Source: Thermothielavioides terrestris NRRL 8126 (lineage: Eukaryota; Ascomycota; Sordariomycetes; Sordariales; Chaetomiaceae). From it: a stretch of DNA of 64,000 nucleotides. Position 1 is the stretch's first letter; each line of letters begins with the position of its first letter. This document shows positions 10,491 through 22,268 of the stretch, piece by piece. The notes beneath the pieces are model-generated. The model was not told the DNA's origin. It saw only the letters and a program-made list of their open reading frames with translations, and searched no databases. The position numbers and the translations under genes are program-made. The stretch spans positions 186,001 to 250,000 of the forward strand of contig NC_016459.1 of the NCBI RefSeq assembly GCF_000226115.1. The letters run 5' to 3'.

Positions 10491-11820
10491 TCATGCGGCA
10501 TGGCCTGCTGAGCGCGTGAAGTCGACTGGGCTCTGCGGCCGCATTTGGTACCGGCTCATTTCGATGCGCTCATCGTCGCTCACGTCCTCATTGGCACCGG
10601 GCGGCGGTCCGACTGCAGCCGCGTTTCCGGCAGTGAGCTCGTCCCCCAAGACATCGGCGCTGCTTCCCGTTCGCCCGCCGAGACCTTGGCGTGTCTGCTG
10701 AGTCCGCGTTGGCTGTGGCACCGGCAGCACCACCGACACGGTCCGGCCCGTCGCGTTATCAGCCATCGTGGTGGTCGGATAGCCTGTTCCGTAGTATCCT
10801 TGCGGGGCGCCCCGGCGGAAACTCCCTCGCGCCAGCGCCCGCAGGATCGGGATAGAAGCGGCCATGATGCAGACTGCCGCTTCCGCCGTCCCCAGGGCCA
10901 CCAGCGGGATGCTTCCCCCTTTGCATGCGATGCGTGTCAGCACTTCCCCGTTGCGATAACCAGCGAATAGGCCGACGAGACTGACTTGCATCAGGAACGT
11001 TCACTTTGGGAATCGTTGTTGCCTTGACGGCGGCTGTTGCCCCTGCACTGCCCCTCGCGGTCAGCGAGAACGGCCACCACACAGACCCGCCAAATGAGGA
11101 GGACAGCGGGTACCTACAGCAAGCCCATGGACATGGCTACCACGACGCCGATTTTCTCTTTCTTGCTCATCTGCAGACCCAGCAGGTATTTCCAAGGGAG
11201 GAAGGCGAGCGCCACATCCACCAGAGCCGAATATACTGACGGGACCTGGGTGTCAGCCATCCCTTGCCTCTAGCGGCCAGTCCGCACTGCGACACCCCCT
11301 TACCGCAGGAGAAAACGTTGTACCTTGTCGATACATCGATCGGAACGCACGCCTTAGGTGTCCTGAACGGGAGACAGTCGACCCAGACGAGAACGACGCT
11401 GAGCGTGAAGATGGCCGTGAGCGAGGTCAGGATAAACCACACGCAGACCCTCATCCGCCGGACGGGGATGCGCAGCAGCGTCATGCCGAACGACGTCTTT
11501 CCCCACAGGTTCGAGATGATCAGCAGGGTGGACAGGACGTTGGAAGGTAGGCCGAAGCGCGCAAGATTCTTCAGGGGGATGAGCTGCCTGCCGTAGCCCA
11601 GGCTGACGAGGTAGGCAGTCAGACCGGCCTCTGCGGCCAGGGCGAGCCAGGAGGCCAGCAGGATCCAGTCGTCCCACCAGAGGCCCCGCTTCTGACTGTG
11701 CTTGAGGTAGAGACGGGTGAACAGGAAGAGGCCCGACAGAGAGAGGAGCAGCCACACGAGCACGTTGAGCTGTGGCCCGTAATCGGCGTGATCGAGAATA
11801 AACTTGGGACCCATTAGCAT
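10491..11820 (-). CDS. PTH11-like/rhodopsin-domain 7TM membrane protein
   Basis: Proposed exons in reading order are 11820-11304, 11235-11118, 11047-10986 and 10942-10491, giving 382 residues. Phases match throughout, but the last intron is only 43 nt and less certain. The start MLMGPK is chosen over an upstream ATG at 11907 because the first membrane helix (VLVWLLLSLSGLFLFTRLYL) follows at the usual distance. A second ATG lies at 11814. Family hallmarks are WWDDWILL after helix one, GYGRQL, LLIISNLWGKTSFGMTLLRI, then DVALAFLPWKYLLGLQMSKKEKIG and GTAEAAVCIMAASIPILRAL, with a cytoplasmic tail. Members are plasma-membrane proteins of the fungal rhodopsin-domain family; PTH11-type members act as surface or metabolite receptors. 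The ligand is unknown. A related gene sits at 33884-35377. Confidence 0.8.
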
Positions 11821-13201
11821 CGGTCTCAGTGCCGAGCAGGACACTAGACGGCGAGTACGAGAGGAACGCAAGAAGGAGAGGTCATGGGCCTTGGTCCCAC
11901 GGAACAAGATGGAGAAGCCAAGATTGGTTTGGTGGGTGATTCCGCGTCGGGGCTCGGGAACCTGCCGTCTATAAAACGGCCTTCCTTAACCCGGTCGCTT
12001 CGTTGCTGCTGCCAACTGCCGTGTTCCTTCTCCCCTCCCCCTTTGTTGACCCGGACACCGGGATTGGTGTCAGCGGTGCGGCCGGTGCATTGCGCGCCAT
12101 GAAGCGGTGCGACCACTGTAACCGCCGATCATATGGGGAAGAAATTTCCCATTCAAATGCCGGAGTTCCTGTTGCGCTAGTCAGAGATCGTAGTGTAGGG
12201 TGACAAACCACAAGTCAGGGCGGCATGGTCAATGCCCCGTCACGGAACGCAGATCTTGCAAAGGGATGCAAAGGAGACACTCCACGACAGGGGTGTTCAA
12301 ACCCGCCGGAGGCAGCAGATCTCGGAGAAAATCCCCCGCCGGACGCAACAACAAAGCACACTAGCAATGCTCTGCTTGCATAACCTTCCAAACCAGCCCC
12401 TCAAACACACAGTTGGCCCCTAGGAGCCAGCTGTGTGGTCGGTCCTTACATTGTCGCTGTATCCTCTGATTTCCTTCCCGGGTTGCACTCGCTTGGCCCC
12501 GCATTCTGGCTCCTGTACCCGGATGTTGCCAGCGTCTGAGGTTCCGAGTTTATTCAGTCTCACGGGCCGCGCCGCTATCTTGGCGTTCCAGACCATGGGA
12601 GGTACGGATAGGCCCCGGGCACTCGACACCTAGGCCTTTGGGATTCGCCAAGTTCCGACTCCGACTGGCCGCCCTGCGCCGTATCCTCGCCGCCATCAAA
12701 TGATGCATGCTATTCCGAGCGCAAGCAGCAACAACAGTTCCTCATCTGCACGGAAGTAGCACTCAGCCTCTGTCTCCCGCTCAAGGCCCGGACCATCTGG
12801 ACGTGAGTACATATCCAAAGGACAGAAACGAGCGAGCGCTTTAGTCTCTTCGTCGGTAGAAAAATGTGTCCCGGAAATTGTGTGCTCGACTCACCAAGGC
12901 CTACAGACGCAACAAGATACCTATTTGAACACGCTACGGCCCACGGCACGAACGCTCGGCGCGGATCACCAACGGCATCATCAGGCATGTAGGTACCGTG
13001 CAGCGAACTGCAGTGTATGATGATTGCTCATTCATGTTGGCTGGTAGTTGCTTAGGCCCACACACCGCAACGGATGTGTGCAGAGTGCATTACTGACCTG
13101 TCCCAACCATCCTAACCTGCAAAAAGACAGAACGGCATCGCAGCTCTGACCACTGAATTAGACGGCGCAGCCGCTCCTCACTCAAGCCATTCCCCCCTCT
13201 C
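11821..13201. other. Divergence-free intergenic gap, no supported gene
   Basis: Lies upstream of the minus-strand 7TM gene and downstream of the minus-strand amidase gene. It holds only short frames without recognisable domains. A TATAAAAC sequence at about 11971 is on the wrong strand for the neighbouring gene. Confidence 0.5.
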
Positions 13202-15294
13202 TCAAGATGCTTCAAACATGCGTTTCCCGGTCCTGACAACCGTTGGCCGCGCCGAGAGCGCCATGATCTTCTCCACGGCAGCGATCAACTCCCAGTCCCG
13301 TCCCGGGGCCGCCACGAAATTCACCACCACAGGGAGATGCTCCGTCTGCCCCGTGATCCTGGACTGATAGGGAACGTCGCCAATAGGCACCGCGATGTCT
13401 GGGGCCCCCAGAATCGGCGGCAGGAACAGCTCGTCCAGGGCAGACTGTTCCTCAGGCGAAGGCGAAGGCGTGTCGCGATAGTTCGGAACGACGTTGCCGA
13501 TGGGAAGGAGGACAAGAACCTGCTTCTGCTTCTCCTTCTCATTTTGACCGCCTTGATAAAACACGGTGCGCAGCAGCCATTCTTTGTACTCCTTCAACCT
13601 GTCCGTCGCCTCCTGGTGCTGCGCCGCCGTGACTGCTGCTCCTTTTGCCCATCGGCGCTGCACGAACGGGATCACGTAGGGAGGCCGGCCATCGTGTGCT
13701 TGGGCGTACTTGTTGCGGAACTCATCGCTGGAGTGATAAAAGGCGTAGTAGTAGGTGCGGGTGACGACGTCGCGGAGGTATTCGTCGACATCGTCGGGGG
13801 TACCCACGGGGTGGCTGGATTTCCACGTCTCTCGGATCGAGATCTTCCGGACTGTGGCGGGAAGGTGAGACGCGGCGTCGCTAAGAAAACTGTCAATCAA
13901 GGCCATCTGCTCTTGGTTCGGCACCGGAAGATAGTCCAGCGGGTATACGATTTCGTAGGAGGGCACGTCAGCAGGCATGCGCTGGTCCGCGTGGGTCTGG
14001 CCGCCTCCGCTCTCGGGAATCCAAGATCGCAGCGCGGTTTTCAGATGTCGGAGCTCCCTCGCAAAGATGCACGGTGTGTCGAATTGCGCGTAGGTGACGA
14101 CCATGCCGCGCAGATCAACACGGTCGTGCGACGGGCGAAACTGCCAGACGCCGTTGGCCAGCGCTGGCCGCCGCCCACTTCCGCTGGTGTCACTGCCAAT
14201 GCCGCAGTCAACCCAGTCGTAGGCAGCTACCGCGGCAGCGCTGCCACTGCTGCTGCCAGCCGGTGACTGATATCCGTCTCCTCGGGGGTTGAAAGCGGTG
14301 TGGAAATCCACCGCGTCCAGCGGCTCTTCGCGTGCGATCATGGAGCTCAGTTTCGTCATGCCCAGGATGTGTGCGCCGTCCCGGGCGAGTGAGCTGATTA
14401 CAGCCGCGGTGGAATCAGCGGGCTCGCTAAAGTCGTAGTACGCTCGGTTGTTGAGCGATGTCTTCAACCCCTTCATGCGGTAGAGGTCTTTCACCACTAC
14501 GCGCAGCCGTGGGGCGCATGATTGCACGCTCCCCGGAAACCTTGCAGGCACCGCAACACTGAGGCAATCGTATGAAGTTCCAGCGGCTCGAAGTTGCGAA
14601 TATGGGACCGTGTCATGCCTCCATGATGGTGAGCCGAGCATTGCTTTGGAGATGATAAGAGTTGCGGATGGCACATACCAGGTGAGCCGTGGCTTCAGGG
14701 CTGTGAGAAACGACCCTTGTACATCATCGTAGAGCCGGTAGACGGGCTTGAGGGCTTTATCTATGTACATGTACGGCCCCGGTGGCAGACGGTGAAGGAG
14801 GCCCTTGTCACTTCGGACATGCAGCCAGCTGGCGCCGAGCACCTCCAGGTGTCTGCGGAACTCTGTGGCAGGATCGTGCCCCCCATGCTCAGAGCTGGTG
14901 AGGACTAATAAACCATCCAGGAAGAGGTCTCTTCGATAGACGTCGCAGCCCTCCTCCATCCTGGCGAGGTAATCGTCGAGCCATTGTGGGCTGACCGGCA
15001 CTGCTTCCTCGGCGGCGACCACGGTGATCAGAGAATGCGGGGCGGGATCCACTGCGCCGGGTTCAAACTACAAAGTTAAATCGATCAACAAGCCTTCCAT
15101 CACGGCGAACTAGAGCCGCTGCATACTGGGATAGCGCCAACCGCAGCGTAATTGATCGGTCCGCGGATGAAGGTGATGTCGGTGTCGGCGGCTGACAGAG
15201 ACATGCGCGGCGCCGTGCACCCCCGGGAAGGCGAAGGGCGCACTGCCCGCAACTTTTCCATGACAAGGTCGAGGCAGGAACGGAACAACGCCAT
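13202..15294 (-). CDS. Amidase-signature family hydrolase
   Basis: Two exons, 15294-15127 and 15067-13202, joined across a 59-nt intron (GTATGC...TTTGTAG, branch-like TTTAAC), in phase 0; 677 residues. The 5' exon supplies the VGAIPFEPG junction, so the long frame alone would lack its natural start. Amidase-signature landmarks are a Lys in VVVKDLYRMKG (about 249), the Ser-rich loop AGSSSGSAAAVA (about 326) and GSDTSGSGRRPA (nucleophile Ser about 353). Together these give the Ser-cisSer-Lys triad that hydrolyses amide bonds. The GSDTGGSIR consensus is slightly altered (S-G-S-G). The N-terminal 130 residues before the amidase core are typical of fungal family members and have no known role. The substrate cannot be told from sequence. 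It is flanked by gaps of about 1 kb or more, so there is no operon-like link. Confidence 0.88.
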
Positions 15295-16342
15295 TGTGGC
15301 GCACGTAAGTCGCTGGACAACTCTGAGGAATGGTTGCTGTCGACCGTCAGGGTTGAAACAACTGAAACTTCGCTGCTCAGGCTTCGACTGACGTCGAGAC
15401 TCAGCGATACTGGTTGAGGGAAGGGGCTCCGTGGGCGAGGTTCCCGAATTGAAATTGCAGTTGTTTGAAAGTGCCACTTCCCACAGACCTGTTGGTCGCG
15501 AGATCGAGGTTTGGACTTGGCGGACTTTCGGTGGCTGGGGGCTTGGAGTGCACGAGCTGGGGGATGTTGGACAGTGACTCCCTGGTCCTCAGGTCATGTC
15601 GGAACCACCGGGCTGCTGATTGCTTGGGATCGGCGCCTTCCCAACCATCCTCCATGGAACCTGAGATTTTATGCGAGCCACTTGGCCCAGCCCAGCCGCT
15701 CTCCCGTCTCTTCCATCTACACACGCCAGCAACTACCCGACACTTACAGGTACCTGTAAGGTACCTAGTAGGTACCTACCACGCAGGGTATGGGAGGTTT
15801 TCGGAACGGAGGTCCTCCACTTCAATCCACAAGATCGACATCGCAACTGAACGTGTCGCTCTTGAGGACTCAAATCGCAGTGTCTTCAATCGCTAAGATC
15901 TGCGCAGTGGATGACTACAGGTACCTCTACATACGGCACCTACCTTACCTTACCTTACTGACACCTGGCCTCACTTTTTGCGCTTGGCCGGGCCCGTGTC
16001 CCTCTCTGCTGTGGGCTGTGGGGTGGTTGCATCGTTCGGGTTACACAGCAGCCTTTGCCTTTTTTTTCCCTCTCCCTTCCGTCGATGTGCCTTCTCCATT
16101 CCATTCCGGTGACCGGCTCGGGTACCCCCCAACCCCACCCAACCCCCTCGTAAAAAAAGACCAAAAAAAGGCATGAATTTGCAGCCCAGGAGGTCCGTGG
16201 TGCGTTGGCAATTTCAAGACCCAACAGCTAACTTCTCGCACACCAACTTTTCAAGCCGTGGACACTGGCAAAGAGCCCTTTGCTAGCGCCATCGCTTTCT
16301 CCACCTCCCGGTTCTTCCTGTTCTCGGCGAGGGCCTACCAAC
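15295..16342. other. Divergent promoter region with GGTACCT repeats
   Basis: Shared upstream region of the amidase (minus) and the MFS transporter (plus). It carries clustered GGTACCT/AGGTACC and TACCTTACC motifs at about 15748-15782 and 15919-15957. Similar motifs occur at 61225-61300. They could be binding sites or a genome-wide low-complexity habit; I cannot tell which. Confidence 0.4.
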
Positions 16343-18189
16343 ATGGATAATGCCACCTACGCTCAGCAACGAGCCGAGAATGCGGAGCGACAACCTCTCC
16401 TAGGAGGGGCATACAACTCCCAGCAGCACGAACCAACCGCTGCTGACCCCGACCACGACGAGTTAAGCAGCACCCGTCTCGCCGTGGTGTTTGGGAGCAT
16501 ATGGGTACGAATCGCGTCCGCTGTGGTGCCCCTGATGGCGAGTTGACGGATTGTTTTCGCTAGATCATTGTCGTCTTGACAGCTCTGGGTGAGGTTCATT
16601 TGGCCTAGCCACCGTATCTTCATCTTAAATACTATTCTTCTGCTAGCGCTAGCTCAATTGGATTGCTTTTTTTTTTATTTGCTTTTCCTATTTTTTTTTC
16701 TTGACCGAGGACAAGAATAAGTGCTGACCGCTATAATTTCCCAAATGTAGACTCGACCATTGTCGCCACTCTCACCGCCGTTATCTCGACGTCCTTTTCG
16801 TCGTTCAACAACCTCTCCTGGATTGGGACGGCGTATTTAGTAGGAACCGCTGCCACCCAGCCCCTGGCAGGAAGATGGACTGATATCTACGGACGACGGC
16901 GGGGGCTCCTGGCGGCTGGTGTCGTCTTCGGCATCGGCACCCTGCTTTGCGGGATCGCCTCTCAGGAATGGGTCTTCATACTCGGCCGTGCCATTGCCGG
17001 GGCTGGAGGAGGCGCGACGACCGCCACCTCGACATTCGTCGGCGCCGACTTGGTGCCTCTGCGGCGGCGCGGCGTCGTTCAAGGCATCAACAACATCGCG
17101 ATGGGCTGCGGCACTGGGCTTGGCGGCCTCGTGGGTGGTCTGCTCAACAAATGGTTTGGCTGGAAGATGGCATTCCTCGCCCAGCTACCCATTGTTGTCC
17201 TCGGCCTCGTGCTCTGCGCTGTGGTCCCCGATATCCCGTCGCAGCCCTCCAAGAAAGACCACGGGAGCCGGCTGGACTATGCCGGCTCTGTCTCGCTTGT
17301 CCTCGCCATCGTCCTGTTGCTGGTAGGCCTTAACGCAGGAGGCAATGAGGTGGCGTGGACCCATCCACTGGTGTGGTCCACCATGGTCCTCGCCGCCGCT
17401 CTTTTCGCCTTATTCCTGTTGATCGAACTTCGCCATGCTGCGCAGCCGATCATTCCACTCGGCCTCCTGATGCATCGCAACGTCTGGTCGGCCTGCCTTA
17501 CCTACTTCTTCGCTCACATGGCAGCCTTCGCAACCATGTACTACATCCCCATTTACCTCCAGGTTCGGGGGAGCGACCCCACTCACGCCAGTCTGCGGTT
17601 CATTCCCCAGAGCATGGGTACTGCTATCGGTGCGTACGGCGCGGGGGTGCTGATCAAGGTGACGGGTAACTACGTTTATCTCTCGGCCGCAGCTCACGTC
17701 TTCCTGGTCACGGCATCGGCTCTGGCTGCCACGCTAGATGGGCAAACGCCGTCCTGGTGTCCCTTTTTCTATCTTGGCATGGTGGGACTGGGGTTCGGCG
17801 CCATGCTGGTGACAACTATGCTGGCGCTCATCAGTTCGGTGGAGCATTCTGAGCACGCCATAGCCACTTCGGCATCGTTTGCCTTCCGGGCTGTCGGGTC
17901 CTCTACCGGCATCACTCTGGCTTCCGTCGTTTTCCAGAACACCCTCATCGCAGATCTCCACCGACGACTAGGTGGCGGCGGAGAGATCGATAAACTCATC
18001 GAGCGCATCCGGAGGAACTTCGACGCCGTGTGGGAACTGGATCCGCCGACACGAGCCGCAGTCCAGGGCGGCTACTTAGAGTCCCTCCGTTTTGTCTTTA
18101 TCACCATTCTTATCATGAGCGTGGCGTCAATGGCCTGCAGCCTGGTCATGAGGCAGAACAAGCTGCACAATAACCTTGCCAGGCGATGA
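16343..18189 (+). CDS. MFS transporter, DHA2/vacuolar basic amino acid type
   Basis: Exons 16343-16504, 16564-16588 (a 25-nt micro-exon) and 16751-18189 give 541 residues with matching phases. The start at 16343 is the first ATG in frame. The protein has about 14 predicted helices. LDSTIVATLTAV (split across the micro-exon junction) and WIGTAYLVGTAATQPLAGRWTDIYGRRRG are the motif D1 and motif A signatures of drug:H+ antiporter-2-like carriers; ILGRAIAGAGGGATTATST is motif B/C-like. Similarity is closest to the yeast Vba vacuolar basic amino acid permeases (from memory). The cytosolic N terminus carries ERQPLL (15-20), an acidic dileucine signal used for vacuolar sorting, which agrees with a vacuolar site. 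The likely role is proton-driven export of basic amino acids or toxic compounds into the vacuole. The C-terminal tail is short. Confidence 0.9.
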
Positions 18190-18278
18190 GAATGCACGCA
18201 ATGGTCGCGCGTGACACATCACGACGGTCATAAGCGAGAAGAGGGAAGCTGGCCATTGAGTTGACTTCTTTTGTTTTC

Positions 18279-18279
<1 letters not shown>

Positions 18280-18332
<53 letters not shown>
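18280..18332 (+). repeat. (CTT)n microsatellite followed by 31-nt poly-T
   Basis: A run of CTT units leads directly into 31 T residues (18302-18332) downstream of the transporter stop codon. It would sit in the 3' untranslated region or terminator of that gene. Confidence 0.9.
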
Positions 18333-18335
<3 letters not shown>

Positions 18336-18605
18336 TCAGTAGTTAAAAGTGAGTGAGGGCGGGGAAGGAAAGCTGAATCAAGGTGACGACAGCGGCAGGC
18401 TGGGGCGGAGGAAGTGGGAGTTGGGCTCGATTAGGAGCTGACTGCACGTCGCACTCACGCACGTGGGCGCACGAGACGAGGAGTATGAAGCTGTTTCCCT
18501 GATCATTTCCCCGCATTACCTTTCTTCCTTCTTACACAGACAAGTTATTTTCTCCCTTCTCTTCTTTAGGATCACTTCATTCAATAATACTTGCCTAGTG
18601 AGAAC

Positions 18606-19897
18606 ATGTCTCAACGGGGGGTAAGCCTGGCTCCTTCACTTTGGCTCACTGGACCGGTCGACTTTCATATTGACAATTATCTGATCTCGACCAGGAGGAG
18701 GTACTGGCTGAGTTAGGCTTCCTATCGAGACTTGATCACTATTTTGAAGTCAAGCCTTACGGGTTGCGATTCCAACCTCCGGGAAATCTCGCTCAGTCCA
18801 ACATCGAGGGACACATGCAGCTGATCAGAGTCCGGAACGCCCGCCTGCGCGGCACGAACGTCGGATTCGATCAATGCGGGTTTTTCTTGGCGCCATTCTC
18901 AACCTCTATGGACTATGCAGACTTTCAAGATTTCTTGAAAGTCAAAGATGTGTACTGTGCGGAGGTCGAAGAGGCGGTCAAGGCCGGTATCCCGGCCGCT
19001 CGCCATACACGTGTTATTGACTTCTCGGCGAGTACCTTACCCAGGAGACCCGGGAGTGATGTTGATTGCCAATGTGGTCGGCTATGCCTGGCTTTGCTAA
19101 CTAGGGAACATATCAGATTCGGCGCAGAGACATCAACTTCCCGACCTCAACCGGTGTCGACTTTGAACATGCACAGCCAGCTAACATGGCTCACGTGGGC
19201 ATGTAGATGATCATCTTCGTCCTTTCTTATGTGATAATGGCATTTGAGACTGACTTCCCCTTGGCAGACTTCACTCCTGACATCGCAATCAGTATGATCA
19301 GGACGCTGTATGGTCCGAGGGCTGACGAGGTGATCTCACAAGGCTGGGCCATCGTGAAGTTTGTGCCCCTTCCCAAGTTAAACGCCGCCTCCCTTGAGCG
19401 CGTTATGCCACTGACGATTTTATCTTTGCCGGGTTGACAGTGCCTGGAGACCGCTCAAGCATCCGGTGCAAGACTGGCCGCTGGCCGTATGTGACAGCCG
19501 TACATTCGATGCCGAGCATGATGGCGTCGCAACAGACGTTGTCTACCCAGATTGGATCTCCGAGGATGTTCTGGTTCATTACAACGAGAACCAGGAATGG
19601 TGGTTTTTCCCAGAACAACGGCCCGACGAGATCCTGATCTTCAAAAGTGTTGATTCGGAAAAGGGACTCAACGCCGGTAGGTGTTGGGCACACATACGCC
19701 AAACCTCTGACAGATGGGCAACCTTTTGAGCTTGGGCTAAAACTGGCGCAGCTTGTCCACATGCCGCATTTGCCAACCCAGAGGCTCCGCGCAGCGCACC
19801 GCTGCGAGAGAGCATCGATTGCAGAATCATCGTGTTCTTCACCGACGCACCAGCACTTCCACCAGAGGTCGGAAAGCTGTATGGCGCAAAGAAGTGA
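18606..19897 (+). CDS. AsaB/CmcJ-like Fe(II) oxygenase family protein, copy 1
   Basis: Six exons: 18606-18620, 18695-19027, 19117-19198, 19268-19358, 19441-19676 and 19752-19897; 300 residues. Two introns start with GC (GCGAGT at 19028, GCATGT at 19199); the others start with GT. The family (hydroxylase/desaturase AsaB, cephalosporin CmcJ-like, GA4-desaturase-like) is recognised by LRFQPPGNLAQSN near the N terminus and ANMAHVDFTP with an His-x-Asp pair (142, 144). It is also marked by NAWRPLKHPVQDWPLAVCDS, VVYPDWISEDVLVHYN and the C-terminal ACPHAAF...ESIDCRIIVFF. The HxD pair and later His fit an iron-binding 2-oxoglutarate-type oxygenase, which for this family is partly inference. The second copy at 21051 has the same internal exon sizes (82, 91 and 236 nt), proving tandem duplication. 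It acts most likely in the cytosol on a secondary metabolite. Confidence 0.85.
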
Positions 19898-21050
19898 AAG
19901 TGGGAAGCTTCAAGCGGGCGAAGGGCACACCTGCAGGATTAGGAACACGCAGCTTCGGTGAAGAAAAAACACCTGAGGAATGAAGTAAACTCGATAGCTA
20001 ATCCTAACAAAGCCGCTCACCGACAGCCTCTCCTACGCGCTAATCCAGATGCCCGCATTCCTCGACAGTCAGCCTCTCAATCACTACCTAGTTTTCACCT
20101 GGCTTCCGCACGACTGCACTCTGAGTAATGAGGTCGAGCGAATGGCCATTGGCATTCCCATCCATGATGACAATCTGACCCTTTGCGAAGCCATGCCGAG
20201 TACCTCCGGGAGCAGGCGGCTGGCTGTCCTTCGTCATGGCAAGCCAGTATTCCTTCCAGGGTTGGGCCTTTGCAGGCTTTCTGGGTTGGGCAGCTGGCTC
20301 CATTCTAACTCTTGGTGCTGTTGGGCGCACGGAGTCAAGGGCTGAAGCAACTAAGTTGACGTCAGCGAGAAATGAATAGTCAGGATGGCCACTGATGGAC
20401 TCCGGGTTACTTACAGAGGGTTCTGGGTAGCGTGGCACGTCTTGAGTGTGCTATGTGTGCGTGTTGGAGTTATGGAGCAAGACTGATGGTGAGCGGATGG
20501 TCTTGGGCTCGAAGCAAGAATCGAAGGCGGGTGCGAAGGACAGAATGCATCCATGCGGCTCTCCAAGCCCCCCACATCCACGGCGTGCAGCTGGGCGAGG
20601 TCAATGATGCCAGCCTCCTCAGAGTGGCAGAGCAATGTGCTCGTGTGCATAACGTGGGCCGTTATAGACCAATGGCTCCGAGTCATGTGCAACAGGTTGT
20701 GCGGGATGCAAAATTCCTTCCACTCACGGCAGCATGCCATACACCCCCTTTGGCTGTTGTGACACCACCCTCCGTGGCTCACCCCGCTGGCCTAGTTGAG
20801 AGTTTTGAGAAGGCTGCATGTTCTTGGCTCTTGTTGAGCTGATCGGCATCCCGTGATGTCTGCGGGTCGTGTGTTGATCGCCGCTCCATCGGAAGCACCA
20901 GCAACAAGCCCAGCTTGCCTCGCTCTTCCGACCAAAATGACCGGATTTGTGCGCTCCCTTCGGATGCTCAGGAGTAAAAAAGAGAACAAGAAAAAAAATC
21001 GAAACAGAAGCTGCCATCACAAGATAGCTACAGGACACCTTCACGACCAG
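19898..21050. other. Spacer between the tandem oxygenase copies
   Basis: No gene supported. Frames on the minus strand that run into the second copy are shadows of it. I found no third oxygenase fragment or transposon boundary that would show how the duplication arose. Confidence 0.5.
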
Positions 21051-22268
21051 ATGGCCAGTGCCAACGAGAGCGAGTCTGTACATGCCACCATGTACTTTCT
21101 CCAGCGATCGTCGATCTACGACGAGGAGAAACCGTACAGTCTGCGGTTTCCTCCCGGAGATGGCCTCGCGCAGTCTAACATCCTCCGCGAGGCGCATCTG
21201 ATCCAGGTGGCCAGCATGAGAGGGAGAAGCGATCTTAGGCTTGAGACATGTGGATTCGAGGTGATGGCGTTCTCGTCTCCGCTCTCGTACGAAGATTACG
21301 AAGACGCCAACAAGATCGCCCATGTTTTGCTGCCCGCGCTCTGTCGGAAGCTGAAACAACATTTGAGTGCCCAGCATGTTGTGGCGCTCGACTTCTCGGT
21401 GAGTTGCCCTAGTCCATTTGTCGAATATCACCGACGCCGACCCACGATGTTGCTGTCCAAGGTTCGCCGTCGCCATGCAAGCTTCCCAGTCTCGACAGGG
21501 AAGGACTACGACCACGACCAGCCTACCAACATGGCCCACATCGGTCAGTACCTTAGTCTATAAGCCCACTTAGACAACAACAGACAGAATACGGGTGTTG
21601 ACCATCCCTCCAATGAACATCAGACTTCACGCCGGAAGAAGGCGAGAGAATGTTGAGAGTCATGTATCCCGACCAAGCCGATGAGATCATTGCCGGTGGT
21701 TGGAAGCTAATCAAGCAAGTCTTACCATCTATTAGTGTCAGACCATAGCATGTTGGGCCGAGAAGGACAACAGACTAACCCTCAGACTGGTACAGCACCT
21801 GGTTCCCACTGAGGGGACCCCTGAATGACTGGCCCCTGGCAATCTGCGACGCACGAACGGTGGACCGCGAAGCCGATTTGATGCCCGGCGACATTGTGTA
21901 CACGGATTGGGCGACGGAGAACTTGCAAGTCCACCATAGCGACAGGCACAAGTGGTACTACTTGCCCGATCAGACTGTGGACGAAGTGCTCATCTTCAAG
22001 AGCGGCGAATCCTCGTCGGCCAAAGTCCAAGGTGAGTGGAGGAGAGCTGGGTCCTGTCTCGAGTTTCGACACAATTTTAACGACATACCATGCTGATGAC
22101 TGGGGGGTCTGCGAACCAGCGGTACCGCACGGAAGCTTTTACAACCCACGTGTCCAGGCCGGTGAACCCCCGCGGGAAAGCATTGACTCGAGGTTTTTCG
22201 TGCTCTTCGCGCCTCTCGAGAAATATCCTAGAGTGCAAGGCAACGTGTTTTCACAGCGCCCAGACTGA
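21051..22268 (+). CDS. AsaB/CmcJ-like Fe(II) oxygenase family protein, copy 2
   Basis: Five exons: 21051-21398, 21462-21543, 21624-21714, 21796-22031 and 22120-22268; 301 residues. The start MASANES is the ATG that aligns with the end of copy 1's first exon pair; both copies have 116 codons before the next junction. Earlier in-frame ATGs would add a basic, poorly structured leader. Signature blocks are RFPPGDGLAQSN, NMAHIDFTPE (His142, Asp144), NTWFPLRGPLNDWPLAICDA, LQVHHSD and AVPHGSFYNP...ESIDSRFFVLFAP. The intron at 21715 starts with GC (GCAAGT); only that choice restores the conserved LIN-x-W junction. The frame is intact. Divergence from copy 1 is substantial, so the duplication is old and the substrates may differ. 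Family members hydroxylate or desaturate fungal natural products. Confidence 0.88.

Noticed and set aside
13337..14266. 309-codon plus-strand frame
   Set aside because: Antisense shadow of the amidase gene, with GC-rich codon mirroring.
20724..21539. 271-codon minus-strand frame
   Set aside because: Overlaps the second AsaB-like gene antisense and lacks any signature.
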